Assembly: GCF_900100385.1 (NCBI RefSeq)
Contig: NZ_FNFC01000001.1
Location: 1-64,000, forward strand
DNA from: Halovenus aranensis
Lineage (GTDB): Archaea > Halobacteriota > Halobacteria > Halobacteriales > Haloarculaceae
DNA length: 64,000 nucleotides
Direction: 5' to 3'
Positions 44,076 through 54,400 of the stretch are shown here, piece after piece (the first letter of the stretch is position 1; each line of letters starts with the position of its first letter). A program made the position numbers and the translations under genes. Below the pieces are notes generated by a model. It saw only the letters and a program-made list of their open reading frames with translations, was not told the DNA's origin and did not search any database.

Positions 44076-46295
44076 TCAGGGCGTCGGCGGGTCGCCTCCG
44101 TAAGCGTCCATATCGCCGTAGAAATTCAGCAGGCCGAACTTGAGTTTCGCGGGGTCGACATCTATCATCTCGTTGCGCTCCTCTGGCGGGAAGGTGCCAC
44201 GGACGGCGTACTCCGGCATCTCGATTTCAGCCCGCTCGGTGTAGCGGGCATCGAGCAAGATTCGCGCCCCGAAGTCCTCGGGTGAGCGAACAACCCGGCC
44301 GAGCGCCTGGCGGGTCTTCCGGACCGTCGGAATCTCGACGGCATAGCGCCAGCCAGCCTCCTCCTTCGCGTCGCCGAACTCGGCTTCGTAGGCGCGCTGG
44401 ACGGCGTCCATCCGGTCGTCTAGATGCGGGTACGGAACGCCGACGACGACGACACTCCGGGCGTCGTCGCCGTCGTAGCTCACGCCCTCCCCGAGGGTTC
44501 CCCACAGCGAAGTAAAGAGGATGCCGGCGTCGTCGTCTGTGAACTGCTCCCGGAGTTCCTGGGCGGGCGTTCCAGGCTCGTCGAGGTAGGTCGTACCGGT
44601 CGTTACGCGCTCGTGATACCGGGCGGCTTCGCCGTAACTCGGAAAGAAGGCGAGCGTGTTTCCCGGCGTCATCCGAGCGGTGTCTTCGAGGACGCTCGTC
44701 ACGGTTTCCTGGACATCGCGGTCGTCGCGGTTGCTGGCAAACAGTGCCGGGCCGTCGACCGCGTAGGTCCGCCGACGGGACTCGGGGAACTGTGCCCCGT
44801 ATGCCATCGTCTCGGGGTCGTCGAGCCCCAGCACGTCCTCGGTCACGTCGAAGGGACGCAACGTTGCACTCATCAACGCGCTGGCGTGGAGGTCGTCGAA
44901 CAGCGACTGGGTCACCTGTTCGGGGATACACGTGTACAACTCGACGCGTCCGTAGATGTCGCCTTTGGTGTCGTTGATTCGCTCGTCGACATCGCCACCG
45001 CGTTGCTCGCGGCGGAGGCTGACGACCGGATAGGTCCCCGTCTCGTCGGTCTCGCCAAGCCACGATTCGAGGAACGTAGCGGTCTGGAGCGTCTGACACT
45101 CCTTTCGCACGCTCGTCTCGCCGTTCCTGTAGGCCTGGTCGTACTGTCTGTCGAGTTCGTTGCCGAGGTCGAGTGCCTCCTCGAGTTCCTGTTCGTAGCC
45201 GGGCCCGGAGTACGACTGGAGGAAAGTCAGCGTCAGGTCGTCACGCCGGTCCTCGTTGGCAATCGAGAGGTCCGTCCAGTGGTCGTCTATCTGCTCGGGA
45301 CCGGGTACGTCGGTGTCGTATGCCCCCTCGTCGAGCTGGCGCTCGTAGGTCTCTCGGAGCGCCCGAAGAAACGTCGAGATGAGGTTGTACGCGCCGTCAG
45401 AACGCCGGTCGTCCGCTTCCTCCAGTTCGTCTAGGGCACTCACGATAGTGTTTTCAGTGAGCGTCTTGCGGGCGTGGTCGCGGGCAGCGTCTTCGACGTT
45501 GTGGGCCTCGTCGAAGATGGCGATAACGTCCTCGGGGTCCCGGCCGAGCCACCGGAAGAACTGCTCGCGTATCATCGGGTCGAGCAGGTGGTGGTAGTTA
45601 CAGACCACGAGGTCGACCCCCTCGACTCCCTCTTTCAAGAGTTCGTACCCACAGAGTCCCCGCTCGTGAGCGTACTCGTAGATGTCGTCGGGCGTGCGCA
45701 CGTCGTCGTACAGCCACGCGAAAAACTCAGTCGTATCCGTCGTCAGATTCCGGTAGTAGTGGTCGCAGGTCGCCTGCTCCTCGAACTCTGCCAGCTCGTC
45801 CTCGGCGGCGTCGAGTTCGTCCATCACGGCCGCCCGCGCTTCAGTGGCGTCGCTGTCGCCCTGTTGGCTCCGGTCGAGGAGGTCGCGCTGTTTTCGTTCG
45901 AGGTCGGCAAGCTCTTGCTCGGCGTCGACGAGGTCACGGGTCGTGTCCCGGAGGGCCTGACACTCCTCGTAGCCAACGTCGATGTGACACATCGAACTCT
46001 TGCCACGGAAGACGACCGCCCGTACGTCTTGGGTGGCGGCGATGGCGCTTGCCTCGCGGCGGAACTGCCGCATCTGCTGGTGAACGTTGGTGGTGATGAC
46101 CACTGTCTTGTCCGTCTTGCGGGCGTATTCGAGCGCCGGTATCAGCGACGCCAGGGTCTTTCCCGTCCCCGTTGCGCCCTCGAAGAGGATGTCCGTCCCG
46201 TCGTCGAGCGCCTCGTACACCTGCGCCATCGCCTCGCGCTGGTGGTCGTAGGGTGAATCGTACGGGAAATACCGAAGATACGACGGCTGTGACAC
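44076..46295 (-). CDS. XPD/DinG-like DNA helicase with predicted Fe-S cluster
   Basis: This 739-residue SF2 helicase has Walker A GATGTGKT (residues 40-47) and the DEAH box at 262-265. Four cysteines (103, 112, 177, 215) are placed as in the 4Fe-4S domain of XPD/DinG/FANCJ helicases. The second RecA domain has TLAFFPSYGEAARYHERV and SLWGTLGEGVSYDGDDARSVVVVG, and the final motif is ALGRVVRSPEDFGARILLD. It unwinds DNA 5' to 3' in repair or replication restart. I chose the GTG at 46295 because its N-terminus fits the family and a TATA box at 46319-46326 gives a leaderless transcript. An upstream ATG would extend across that promoter into the divergent gene. Confidence 0.9.
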   Translation of the reverse strand: MSQPSYLRYFPYDSPYDHQREAMAQVYEALDDGTDILFEGATGTGKTLASLIPALEYARKTDKTVVITTNVHQQMRQFRREASAIAATQDVRAVVFRGKSSMCHIDVGYEECQALRDTTRDLVDAEQELADLERKQRDLLDRSQQGDSDATEARAAVMDELDAAEDELAEFEEQATCDHYYRNLTTDTTEFFAWLYDDVRTPDDIYEYAHERGLCGYELLKEGVEGVDLVVCNYHHLLDPMIREQFFRWLGRDPEDVIAIFDEAHNVEDAARDHARKTLTENTIVSALDELEEADDRRSDGAYNLISTFLRALRETYERQLDEGAYDTDVPGPEQIDDHWTDLSIANEDRRDDLTLTFLQSYSGPGYEQELEEALDLGNELDRQYDQAYRNGETSVRKECQTLQTATFLESWLGETDETGTYPVVSLRREQRGGDVDERINDTKGDIYGRVELYTCIPEQVTQSLFDDLHASALMSATLRPFDVTEDVLGLDDPETMAYGAQFPESRRRTYAVDGPALFASNRDDRDVQETVTSVLEDTARMTPGNTLAFFPSYGEAARYHERVTTGTTYLDEPGTPAQELREQFTDDDAGILFTSLWGTLGEGVSYDGDDARSVVVVGVPYPHLDDRMDAVQRAYEAEFGDAKEEAGWRYAVEIPTVRKTRQALGRVVRSPEDFGARILLDARYTERAEIEMPEYAVRGTFPPEERNEMIDVDPAKLKFGLLNFYGDMDAYGGDPPTP

Positions 46296-46318
46296 GTGCG
46301 GTCGTACGGTGTTCTGGG

Positions 46319-46326
46319 ATATAAAC
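46319..46326. promoter_or_regulatory. Bidirectional TATA box between helicase and glycosidase-like gene
   Basis: ATATAAAC reads as GTTTATAT on the minus strand, 24-31 bp from the helicase GTG at 46295, placing the start site at that codon. On the plus strand it could also serve the GH2-like gene with a leader of about 45 nt. Confidence 0.5.
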
Positions 46327-46389
46327 GACAGCCTCGAAGTGGATGTGGTCGCGGACGCGGCCGGGCTGAGTACCGCTCCCGTAACTGAT

Positions 46390-48243
46390 ATGACGACGGC
46401 GAACGGCGAGCGACATATGCTCGAGGAGTGGCAGGCATCGGCGCTCGACGGCGGTCGGTCGGGGAGCCATACCGTCTCTGTCCCGGGAAAACCAGCACAG
46501 CTGGCCGGCAGCGACGCTGTAAAATACAAGACACAGTTCACAGACCCCCGTGACCCCGACGACGACGTTGCCGTCCTCGAACTGCGTGGGCTCTACGCGC
46601 AGGCCGAAGTCCACGTGACCGGCGAGCGAATCGGGGGGAACGGACCCGTCTCACACGACGCCTATTTCGACCCGTGTCGCGTGGCGTTCGACCCCTACGA
46701 AGACAACGAGGTGGTCGTCACCTGCCGACGGCCACAGGACCGCTTTGGCGGCATCCACGACACCGACAGCCTCCACGAGCAAGCGCGGGTCCCCGGTATC
46801 TGGTGGGGCGCGACGCTCGAAGGCCGCCCGCTCCCGTACATCGAAGACCTGAGTGTCCGGCCGGAACTCACCGACGCCGGCGCACGGCTCCACGTGACCG
46901 CGACCGTGGTTAGCGACGAGGCGCTCTCAGACCGCATCACCTACTCGCTCAGGCCCGCAGGCGACTCGCGGAGATCCGGAATGATGGACCGCGAACGCGT
47001 CGAGACCGCCGGTCCGGGACGCGAGCGGGTTCATCACGCCGTCGAGGTTCGCGACCCGGCACGGTGGTGGCCACGCGAACTCGGCGAGCAGAACCGCTAC
47101 ACGCTCCGGGCGAAACTTGGCGACTCAGAGCGCACTGTCACCACTGGCATCTGTGAGATTGCGCGCGAGGGCGGAGCGTTGCGCGTCAACGGCGAGCGCG
47201 TCCCGATACGGGGCGTCAATCTCACTGGTGGGACCGAAGCAGATGTCGACCGCGCATGCGAGCTCAACGCCACCGTCGTCAGGGCACACGCGAGCGTGTT
47301 ACCGCCGGCGTGTTACGAACGGTGCGACCGCGAGGGGCTGCTGGTCTGGCAGGACCTCCCGTTAACCGGCCCCGGCGCCTTCGATGTCGACCGAGGACAG
47401 TCACTCGCCCGGACGCTGGCGCGCCGCCGCGCACAGAACCCGAGTGTCGCCGTCTATACTGTCCACGACGACCCGGTCGAACCGTTTACCGACGGACTCG
47501 GGACCGGAACGCTCGATAGTCTCCGACTGCGGTGGCGGGCTTGGCGGAGTAACTACGACCGCTCGGCGGCCGACCGGGTCGCCGAGGAACTCCCCGAGGA
47601 CAGGCCAGTGGTTCCTGTTGTCGGGCCGCCGGGAACTGGTGCAGACGCCGGCTCGTATTACCCAGGCTGGGACTACGGCGAGCCGAGCGATATCGGGGCG
47701 TTACTCGACCGGTACCCGACCGATGTCGTCGCCGAGTTCGGAGCCGGAGCGCTGGCCGAAGCCGTCGGGGATGCCGCGGGATTCGACGCCGCCAAACACG
47801 AGCGCCACGCCGAGGGCGTCACGGAGTCACAGGCCTACCAGGCGTCGCTGCTCCGGACGATTATCGAACGGCTTCGAATCGCGGATGTCGGCGCGCTCGC
47901 GTTCACACTCCGCGACACCGACCGAGCCGGAATGGGCGTCTACGCCGCCGACGGGGACGCCAAGGCCGCGGCCGACGCAGTCGAGAACGCGCTCCGACCG
48001 CTACAGGCGTTTCTCGCAGATACCTCGCCGGGAGAGAGCGAGGTCGTGGTCGTCAACGACCTCCCAAAATCGTTCGACATCTCGCTCTCGTGGACGGCCG
48101 GCGACGAGAGCGGCGAGTTCGACCTGACCGTCGAGGGTGGGAATCACTGGCGCGGCGGCGCTGTCGCCGTCCCAAATGAGGGAACCGTCGGCCTCACGAT
48201 GGAGGTCGGCGACCACCGTATCGAAAACGAGTACGACGTGTGA
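46390..48243 (+). CDS. Glycoside-hydrolase-2-like protein with altered catalytic motif
   Basis: This 617-residue protein has the GH2 plan: an N-terminal sugar-binding-like beta domain (VAVLELRGLYAQAEVHVTGE, later RFGGIHDT and VPGIWWG), an immunoglobulin-like domain, then a TIM-barrel core (LRVNGERVPIRGVNLTG, then GLLVWQDLPLTG). At the position where GH2 enzymes have the acid/base Asn-Glu, this protein has Asp360-Asp361 in NPSVAVYTVHDDP. The nucleophile region VAEFGAG keeps Glu449. It may have changed activity or be a non-catalytic binding protein. The ATG at 46390 is used; an upstream extension would cross the promoter. No signal peptide is seen, so it is probably cytoplasmic. Confidence 0.72.
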   Translation: MTTANGERHMLEEWQASALDGGRSGSHTVSVPGKPAQLAGSDAVKYKTQFTDPRDPDDDVAVLELRGLYAQAEVHVTGERIGGNGPVSHDAYFDPCRVAFDPYEDNEVVVTCRRPQDRFGGIHDTDSLHEQARVPGIWWGATLEGRPLPYIEDLSVRPELTDAGARLHVTATVVSDEALSDRITYSLRPAGDSRRSGMMDRERVETAGPGRERVHHAVEVRDPARWWPRELGEQNRYTLRAKLGDSERTVTTGICEIAREGGALRVNGERVPIRGVNLTGGTEADVDRACELNATVVRAHASVLPPACYERCDREGLLVWQDLPLTGPGAFDVDRGQSLARTLARRRAQNPSVAVYTVHDDPVEPFTDGLGTGTLDSLRLRWRAWRSNYDRSAADRVAEELPEDRPVVPVVGPPGTGADAGSYYPGWDYGEPSDIGALLDRYPTDVVAEFGAGALAEAVGDAAGFDAAKHERHAEGVTESQAYQASLLRTIIERLRIADVGALAFTLRDTDRAGMGVYAADGDAKAAADAVENALRPLQAFLADTSPGESEVVVVNDLPKSFDISLSWTAGDESGEFDLTVEGGNHWRGGAVAVPNEGTVGLTMEVGDHRIENEYDV

Positions 48244-48664
48244 GCGCCGATACACGCCAAATAATCGCTTGAGCTGTGCCGTCGCTGTCAGCCCAGTGAT
48301 GGCCGACCTGCGTCGACGTATTCGTCGACTTCCTACCGCATTCGTATAGAACTACTGACTGTAGGGTCTGTTTATATACTCGTAATCTTGTCATACCGGC
48401 GCGTCGCATCCACTGTGAACGGTTTGCAGGGGCTGACACAGCGGTTGTCCGGTATGTGCGAACTGTCGCCACACGGGGTATCGACCGGAATATTTAAACG
48501 CTATCCCATAGAAAAGATAGATACCAGAACGTTCCAGCGTTCCGGCAGTACAGCCCGACGACCGACATGACAGGCAACACTTGTTATCGGCGTCAGCTAC
48601 TCCGTAGCTGTATTGCCGTCCGCGGGGACGGAGATGGAATCGACCTACACATAGAGGGACAATC
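48244..48664. other. Intergenic region and 5' leader of the coiled-coil gene
   Basis: This 421-bp gap holds a TATA-like TTTATATA near 48371-48378 and another at 48490-48498 (ATATTTAAA). The second predicts a transcript from about 48520, leaving a leader of about 145 nt. Two hairpins lie in the leader: CAGCTAC/GTAGCTG (48594-48610, 3-nt loop) and CCGTCC/GGACGG (48616-48631, 4-nt loop). GAGGGA at 48654-48659 sits 5 nt before the ATG. I see no gene in 48244-48480. Confidence 0.5.
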
Positions 48665-49555
48665 ATGTCAAAGGTACTCGACGACTCAAACAACATCGAA
48701 ATCACAGAAGAGCAACTCGAAAACAACTCCAAAGGCGAGCTTATCAAGCTCGCAGGCAAGCTCCGAGACCGACGCAACGAGCTAAACCAGCTGGCCTCCG
48801 AGAAGGCCTCGGCCCGTGACGACCTCAACGCGAAAACGCGTGAGAAAGTCGACGAAGCCCAGGAACACCGCGAGAAACGCGACGAGCTCAACGAGCAGGT
48901 CCAAGAGCACAAAGAAAAGCGCAACGACCTCAACGCCAAGGCAAACGAGCTGTTCGAGGAGGTCGAACAGCAGAAAGACGACCTCAAAATCGACGAGGGC
49001 AAAGAAATCGAAGAACTTGAGTCCGAAATCGAGGACCTAGAGTTCAAACAGCAGACCGAGGTTCTCGACGCCGAGGACGAGCGTGAACTCATCGAGAAAA
49101 TCGAGCAAAAACGCGAGGAACTCCAGGAGAAACGCGAGAAGCTCGACCAGAGCGACGACCTCGAAGAGCTCGAAGCCGAAGCCGAGGAAGTGCGTGCCGA
49201 AGCCTCCGAACACCACCAGAAGGTGACCGAGCTCGCCGACGAGGCCCAAGAACACCACAACAAGATGATCGAGGCCTACCGCGAGGCCGACGACATCCGC
49301 GACGAAGCCGACGAGAAACACGAGGAGTTCGTCGAGGTACAGGAAGCCGCCGACCAGCACCACGAGGACTTCGTCCGTGTCCAGAAGCGCCTCCGCGAAC
49401 TCGATAAGCAGGAAGAAGAAGAAGAGCGCGCACAGCGCGAGGAGAAAGAAGAGGCTGCCCGCGAGGAAGCAGAGGAAATCTACCAGAAGTTCAAGGAAGG
49501 CGAGACGCTGGACACTGAGGACCTGATGAAACTCCAGAAGACGGGGCTTCTGTAA
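48665..49555 (+). CDS. Archaeal coiled-coil protein (COG1340-type)
   Basis: This 296-residue protein is nearly all heptad-repeat coiled coil, with Lys/Glu/Asp/His-rich segments such as HREKRDELNEQVQEHKEKRND and HHQKVTELADEAQEHHNKM. It has no cysteine and no membrane segment. The pattern matches the conserved archaeal coiled-coil family COG1340, whose role is unsettled. It ends with a small helical motif (GETLDTEDLMKLQKTGLL). It is monocistronic with a long structured leader and a Shine-Dalgarno-like site, unusual in haloarchaea. Confidence 0.82.
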   Translation: MSKVLDDSNNIEITEEQLENNSKGELIKLAGKLRDRRNELNQLASEKASARDDLNAKTREKVDEAQEHREKRDELNEQVQEHKEKRNDLNAKANELFEEVEQQKDDLKIDEGKEIEELESEIEDLEFKQQTEVLDAEDERELIEKIEQKREELQEKREKLDQSDDLEELEAEAEEVRAEASEHHQKVTELADEAQEHHNKMIEAYREADDIRDEADEKHEEFVEVQEAADQHHEDFVRVQKRLRELDKQEEEEERAQREEKEEAAREEAEEIYQKFKEGETLDTEDLMKLQKTGLL

Positions 49556-49674
49556 CACGATTGTCCCTCAGCAGGGTGGGGTGTCGCTGGCCTGTCAGTT
49601 CGTCTTTTTTATCGACAGCCAGCAGACGTGCTCACGCTATTTGTGTCGCCTTGCAGCCAGCCTGAACGCTCCAG

Positions 49675-50718
49675 TCACCACCCCAAGCCACGCGGTGCAG
49701 CAGGTGGCGAGAGCGGGCTCGCCGGTAGCGCTGACTCAGGCTCTGGGTCGTTGTACCCCCGCGGTGCGACATCGTTTGGACTAGCGGGGTAGAACAACGA
49801 TGCGAGTGCGTGGAGGTGTTGACGACCAACATCAAGCTCGAACTGGCCGCCGCCATACAACGTGATATCACGCTCCTCGCAGTACTCGATCGTCGCCAAC
49901 AGCGATTCGACGGAGCCAAACCGAGACGGTTTGATGTTGAGCCACTCCGGCTCCCAGGGAAGCGCCTCGACCGTTTCGACGCCTCGTATCGGATAATCCC
50001 AGGAGACACGTCCCTTTGCGCTCGCAAATAGGGGCCGCGTCTCGTCGGTAATCTCGGGGTCTTCGACGATGGCGTCGGGAAACGCTTCGAGTATCAGTTC
50101 GTATAGCGCCGGGTCGGCCGCCTGGTCGACATCGGTTCCCTCGTACTGACCCTTGAGGTCGAGAATACGGACTGCATCGGTCGCTGTGAGCCGCTCGACT
50201 AGCTCTGTGGTCCAGTCGCCGGTCGGGTCGAGCTTGAATTCGAGTGTGGGGTCTCGGTCGAGCCAGGAGGTGACACGCTCACCTGTCGGCGGCTCGGCCA
50301 AGCGTGTGCTCACGACGAACCTGACGGGGTCATACTGCCGTTCGAGACGCGCTGCGAGTGTCGTCTCGGCCTGCTTCAACGCTAGGTCGAGCGCCGCGCT
50401 CTCGATTGCCCACCGGCGGTAGTTCCGGAATATCGCACTCTCTGGCTCGCCGCGAAAAAAGAGGTCAGTCGCGCCAATGTGCTCGGAAAACTCGTTAAAC
50501 GTGTACGAACCGTCCAGCGGAAGGTCGCCACCGTGTTCGACGAACCTGTCGTGTGGGTCGGTCTCGTAAATGACGTCTTCGCCGCGCCCGACGTAGCCGC
50601 CGCCCCGGAGTGATACGACTGTGGTCGTTCGCGTGAACCCACTCGACGTCTCACGCTCTCGCGTTTCGAGGTCCCAAGCGTCGATGTGCAGTGCCAGTCC
50701 GGCGAGTTTGTCGTACAT
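49675..50718 (-). CDS. Enolase-superfamily enzyme
   Basis: This 347-residue protein has the muconate-lactonizing/mandelate-racemase-like barrel. Catalytic candidates are Lys162 (FKLDP), metal ligands Asp187 (LDLKG), Glu219 (IVEDPE) and Asp241 (SWDYP), and Lys263 (NIKPSR). The two lysines on opposite sides fit the o-succinylbenzoate synthase/dipeptide epimerase branch. No menaquinone genes are nearby, so the substrate is open. The ATG at 50718 is supported by GTTAAAT at 50745-50751 (ATTTAAC on the minus strand). A longer start would extend into the neighbouring DUF7283-like gene. Confidence 0.82.
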   Translation of the reverse strand: MYDKLAGLALHIDAWDLETRERETSSGFTRTTTVVSLRGGGYVGRGEDVIYETDPHDRFVEHGGDLPLDGSYTFNEFSEHIGATDLFFRGEPESAIFRNYRRWAIESAALDLALKQAETTLAARLERQYDPVRFVVSTRLAEPPTGERVTSWLDRDPTLEFKLDPTGDWTTELVERLTATDAVRILDLKGQYEGTDVDQAADPALYELILEAFPDAIVEDPEITDETRPLFASAKGRVSWDYPIRGVETVEALPWEPEWLNIKPSRFGSVESLLATIEYCEERDITLYGGGQFELDVGRQHLHALASLFYPASPNDVAPRGYNDPEPESALPASPLSPPAAPRGLGW

Positions 50719-50758
50719 TGCAGTTGTGCAGGGCCCGCTCGAAGTTAAATCCAGGCAG

Positions 50759-51283
50759 CTAGCTGCCGACCAGCACGACCAGTTCACCGTCGAGGTGGAC
50801 GCTGTGAACCCGAAGTCTCCCGCTTGTTTGCCGCCACTGGGGACCGCGATTGCGCCGACGCTCTCGGGCACTTGCGACCGCCTGTTGGAGTTCGCTCTCG
50901 GTCAGTGCATCGAACGATGTTCGGCCGAGCACTTCGGCTGGCGGCGTTCCGTGGAGCATCGATTGCAGTGCATGCCGGGCGGTCGCGTCTCCGACGGCCG
51001 TCACGGGTGTAACTGGACCGAATGCGAGGGTAGCGTGAACGGTCCCACCGTCGTTTCGCATCGAGATGCGACTAGTCCCGAGACGGACTTCTTCTGCGGC
51101 GTGGTTGACTGTCGCTGTGGCGACCTGCGTGCTTCCAGCAACTCTGTCGATTGCGTTTGCCGCCTGTGCCGCGTCTGGTGGGGGCTGTGTCGGTAGCGAG
51201 AGCGCGACTCCCGTGATAGCGAGACTGGCGACCGCGACACCGAACCAGACGTACCACGCATCGACCGGTGCTTCGAACTCCAT
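50759..51283 (-). CDS. DUF7283-like single-helix surface protein
   Basis: This 174-residue protein has an N-terminal membrane helix (AWYVWFGVAVASLAITGVALSL) with most of the rest predicted outside. Conserved phrases EEVRLGTSRISMRNDGGTVHATLAFG and LGRTSFDALTESELQQAV match the haloarchaeal DUF7283 pattern I recall. A TATA-like element (TATATAAAC, 51307-51315) gives a leaderless start at 51283. It is the distal member of the leftward pilin-like cluster. Confidence 0.65.
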   Translation of the reverse strand: MEFEAPVDAWYVWFGVAVASLAITGVALSLPTQPPPDAAQAANAIDRVAGSTQVATATVNHAAEEVRLGTSRISMRNDGGTVHATLAFGPVTPVTAVGDATARHALQSMLHGTPPAEVLGRTSFDALTESELQQAVASARERRRNRGPQWRQTSGRLRVHSVHLDGELVVLVGS

Positions 51284-51371
51284 CGTTGACGGTTCACTCG
51301 GCTTCGTATATAAACAGTGTCAGTCTTTCACCGGGGTTGACGCGATTCACTCCCGCCCTGTTCGGTCCTCG

Positions 51372-51392
51372 GTTCCGACACAGTGTCGGAAC
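51372..51392. repeat. 21-bp palindrome between DUF7283- and DUF7286-like genes
   Basis: GTTCCGACAC (51372-51381) and GTGTCGGAAC (51383-51392) are perfect reverse complements with a single central base. It lies about 60 bp past the 3' end of the large DUF7286-like gene and upstream of the TATA element of the DUF7283-like gene. It could be a regulator site or a transcript-end hairpin. Confidence 0.7.
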
Positions 51393-51453
51393 ACTCGTCC
51401 CTCACGGGAAGGGTGGGATTCTCTCGCTGTATGAAGATAGAAGCTGGTGGTAC

Positions 51454-54400
51454 CTACCCGTCTGTGAGGGCACAGGCCACAGACTGACCCGAATCGACTT
51501 CGCCGACGTGTGGATAAGTCGGCGAACACTCCGGGTTCTGGCTGCCCCGGTCGCCGACGCCGACGCCCGGCGGCGTGACGACAACGAGTACGGTCTGGCT
51601 GTCGAACGCAATCGGCTCGACAGCGCCGAGACGCCGTTTCTGGCCGCCAATTTTGCGACTCACGGTGCGGTTCTCGCGGACGTAGGTGAGTGGCCCGTCT
51701 GCGGGTGTCCCGAGGCGTGCCGAGACTTCGAACCGGGCGTACTCGCCGGCAACCTCGACGGTCCAGGCGTTTGCAGTCGCAACCCACTGACCGGGAACCG
51801 GCAAGAGCGGTAGCCCGGCAGGTACGCGTGCCGCCCGGTTTGCAGTCCGCCGGGCGTTGCCCAGCCAGTGTTCGCCAACGGTCCGCCCGACAGCCTCACC
51901 GGCGTTGGCAACTCTGTCTTCGACGAGGGCTGTCGTCGCTTGCCCGAGAGCGTCCTGTATCCGTTCGTCGAGGGCTTCGGCCTGTGTGACGCTCCCAATT
52001 TCGATCGACGTGGAACTCGCTGTCATCACCGCTGGCCGCACTGCGGCCCCGACGAGTGTGCCCCACTGCTCTGTCTCGTACCGCTTCTCGAAGGCGTCGT
52101 ACCCCCGGTACCTCGGCCCAGCGAGTGCACGCGTAACGCTGTCGACGATGTGTTCGGTTGCGTTACCGTCCTCGAGTAACCGGGCCGTTTCGGCCGTCCC
52201 ATACGGTGCCAGCGCACGCCGGACGCCGTCTTCGGTCGCCGAGACGGCAGCCTCGATGACGGGTTCGAGGTCTGAGTCAGTGGCCGACGCACACGTCTCC
52301 CGGCCCGGATAGCTGTCGTGATGTGGTGTCTTCGCGTAGACGAGACAGTCCGAGGCGGGACTCGGATACAGCGCCGCTACCGTTCGCTTTGCTACCTCGC
52401 GTTCGAACGCATCGAGCGCCGCCTCGACGTTTTTCGCAAACGACTCGATGTCACTCTCGAAGGCAGCCGCCTCGTCGAGATACGTGTCTTGACGGGCGCT
52501 CGTCTGAGCGCTCTCGTGTGCTTCCAGTGCCAACTCACCGGCGCTCAGCACATCACCGGCCATCCGGAACGAAAGCTCTGTGTCAGGCGTCGCACTCGTG
52601 CCTGGCAGCGCCTCCAGTACCGCAGCAAGTATGTCGTTGACGGCCGTATCGTACGGCAACTCGACAGCGTTCACGTTTCTCGTCCGGAGTGGCGCAAACT
52701 CCCCGTCGGCCGCAGGAACCTGCTCGCTGTCGACAGTCTGGCTGGCACCGAGATACGTCGGCGAGCCGGAGATCTCGTAGCTGATGTTCTCGGTTACGCC
52801 TGAGGCGGGGAACGCATCCGGTGTTGCCTGGTGCTGGCGCAGACCCTGAGCGAGAAACCGTGTTCCGTTTGCGAAGGCGCTGTCGATAGCCGCGAGTCGG
52901 TCGTCGAGCTCTGCCGTTGCTGTCTCGTGGGCTGTCTCGACCCCTTCAAGCTGCTCGACCAGTGCCCGATAGTACGCGTAGCGTGCCTCGTAAACTACTT
53001 TCTCCCGGACGTTCTCGTAGTCTTCGCCGTCCGGCCTCTCGATGAACTCGGATTTGAACTCGGTTTGGAGACGGTCGAGCAGCCGACTGGTCGGATTACC
53101 GGTAACCAACTCGCGACGTTCGACCTCGGCGGATACGTTCGCCGCCTGTGTCTGCAAAGTGTGAATATCTTCGGTCAGCTCGGCGAAGAGCCCGACGTTC
53201 CCGAGTAACGCCTCGTAATCGAGTTTAACGGCTTCTGTCGCTTCGAACTGCTCGTCGCGGGGTGGTCGACGCTCGTAGTTTGTAGCGTCCATCCGCGCTT
53301 CGAGCCAGTCCTCGTAGCTTGCAGTGCCGGTCCCACCCAGAAGCGCCTCGGTTACGGCGTCGCCTGCGCCGTCGTAGTTGTTGAATACCGTTCCATCGCG
53401 ACGACTTGGGCCGGGGGTGTACGCGTAGGCTGGCGATACGTCGGCGCGTGGGTTCACGTTGTCTATCTTCGCGGCCGGACTCGCCTCCTGCTCCCCAACT
53501 GTCGTGGTCATCTCGATTGTGTATCTGTCGGTGTCGTGGCGCTGGACCGTCGTATTCCCATCTCGCTCCCTGCACGTGCGTTCGGCTGATACCGTGACCG
53601 CCACTGCTGCGGTGTACCGGTAGTACTGTTTTTCCCTGTCACTCTCGGTTCGGTTGACTGCCTGGATATCGTACCGACCCTCACGAGAGACGGGGCCGCC
53701 CCGGTAGCCAACACGACAGCCCACATCCAACTGCACCGAACCGCGCACGTCGGCCTCGGTCGCTACCTGTCCTTCGATGGTAAATATCCGTTGTATGGCA
53801 CTTTCAAACGAGTACTGGGTACTGTCATCTGTTAGTACTGTCAACGGCATTGCAGCGAGTTCGCCGACGGCGACCGTCTTCGTCTGCTGGAGCTGTGAAG
53901 GACCAGCGAGAACGTCCACCGTCTCCGGAAGCGCGGACTGTCGCTGTGTAATTCGATTGTAGAATGCGTGTGCGTTGTTACAGACTCGCCCCGCGACATC
54001 AGGCATGCCAGCACTCGACTGATTGTCTGTCGTGTACTCCTCGAACAGCGCTTGTCCGTCCTTGAGTGCCATACAGGCCCAGCCGAGCCGAACCGCGTTC
54101 TGCAGGTCGGGGTCAGCGGCGCCGAAGATGTCCTGTTGTGTCCGGTACAGTGCGGCGTTTGCCGACGGTTCGATGTGCCTGGTCGCCAGCACTTCCCCGA
54201 CGGGTGCCTGGTAGTTCTGTGCCCAGCCCCGCGCCCATCCGATTGCGTACGTCCGGGCGTTGAACCGCTGTCTGAACCCTGGCTCAGTGATTGGTGCCTC
54301 GTCGATTGCGTACTGGTACGCTGTCACCCTGTCATGCATCTCCAGTACTGGCGTGAAGACGGTCACCGTCAGGTTCGTCGTTCGACGCTCTATTTCCTTG

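Noticed and set aside
48194-48472. Small minus-strand open frame in the gap after the GH2-like gene
   Set aside because: It overlaps the end of the GH2-like gene and the promoter of the coiled-coil gene and shows no family resemblance.
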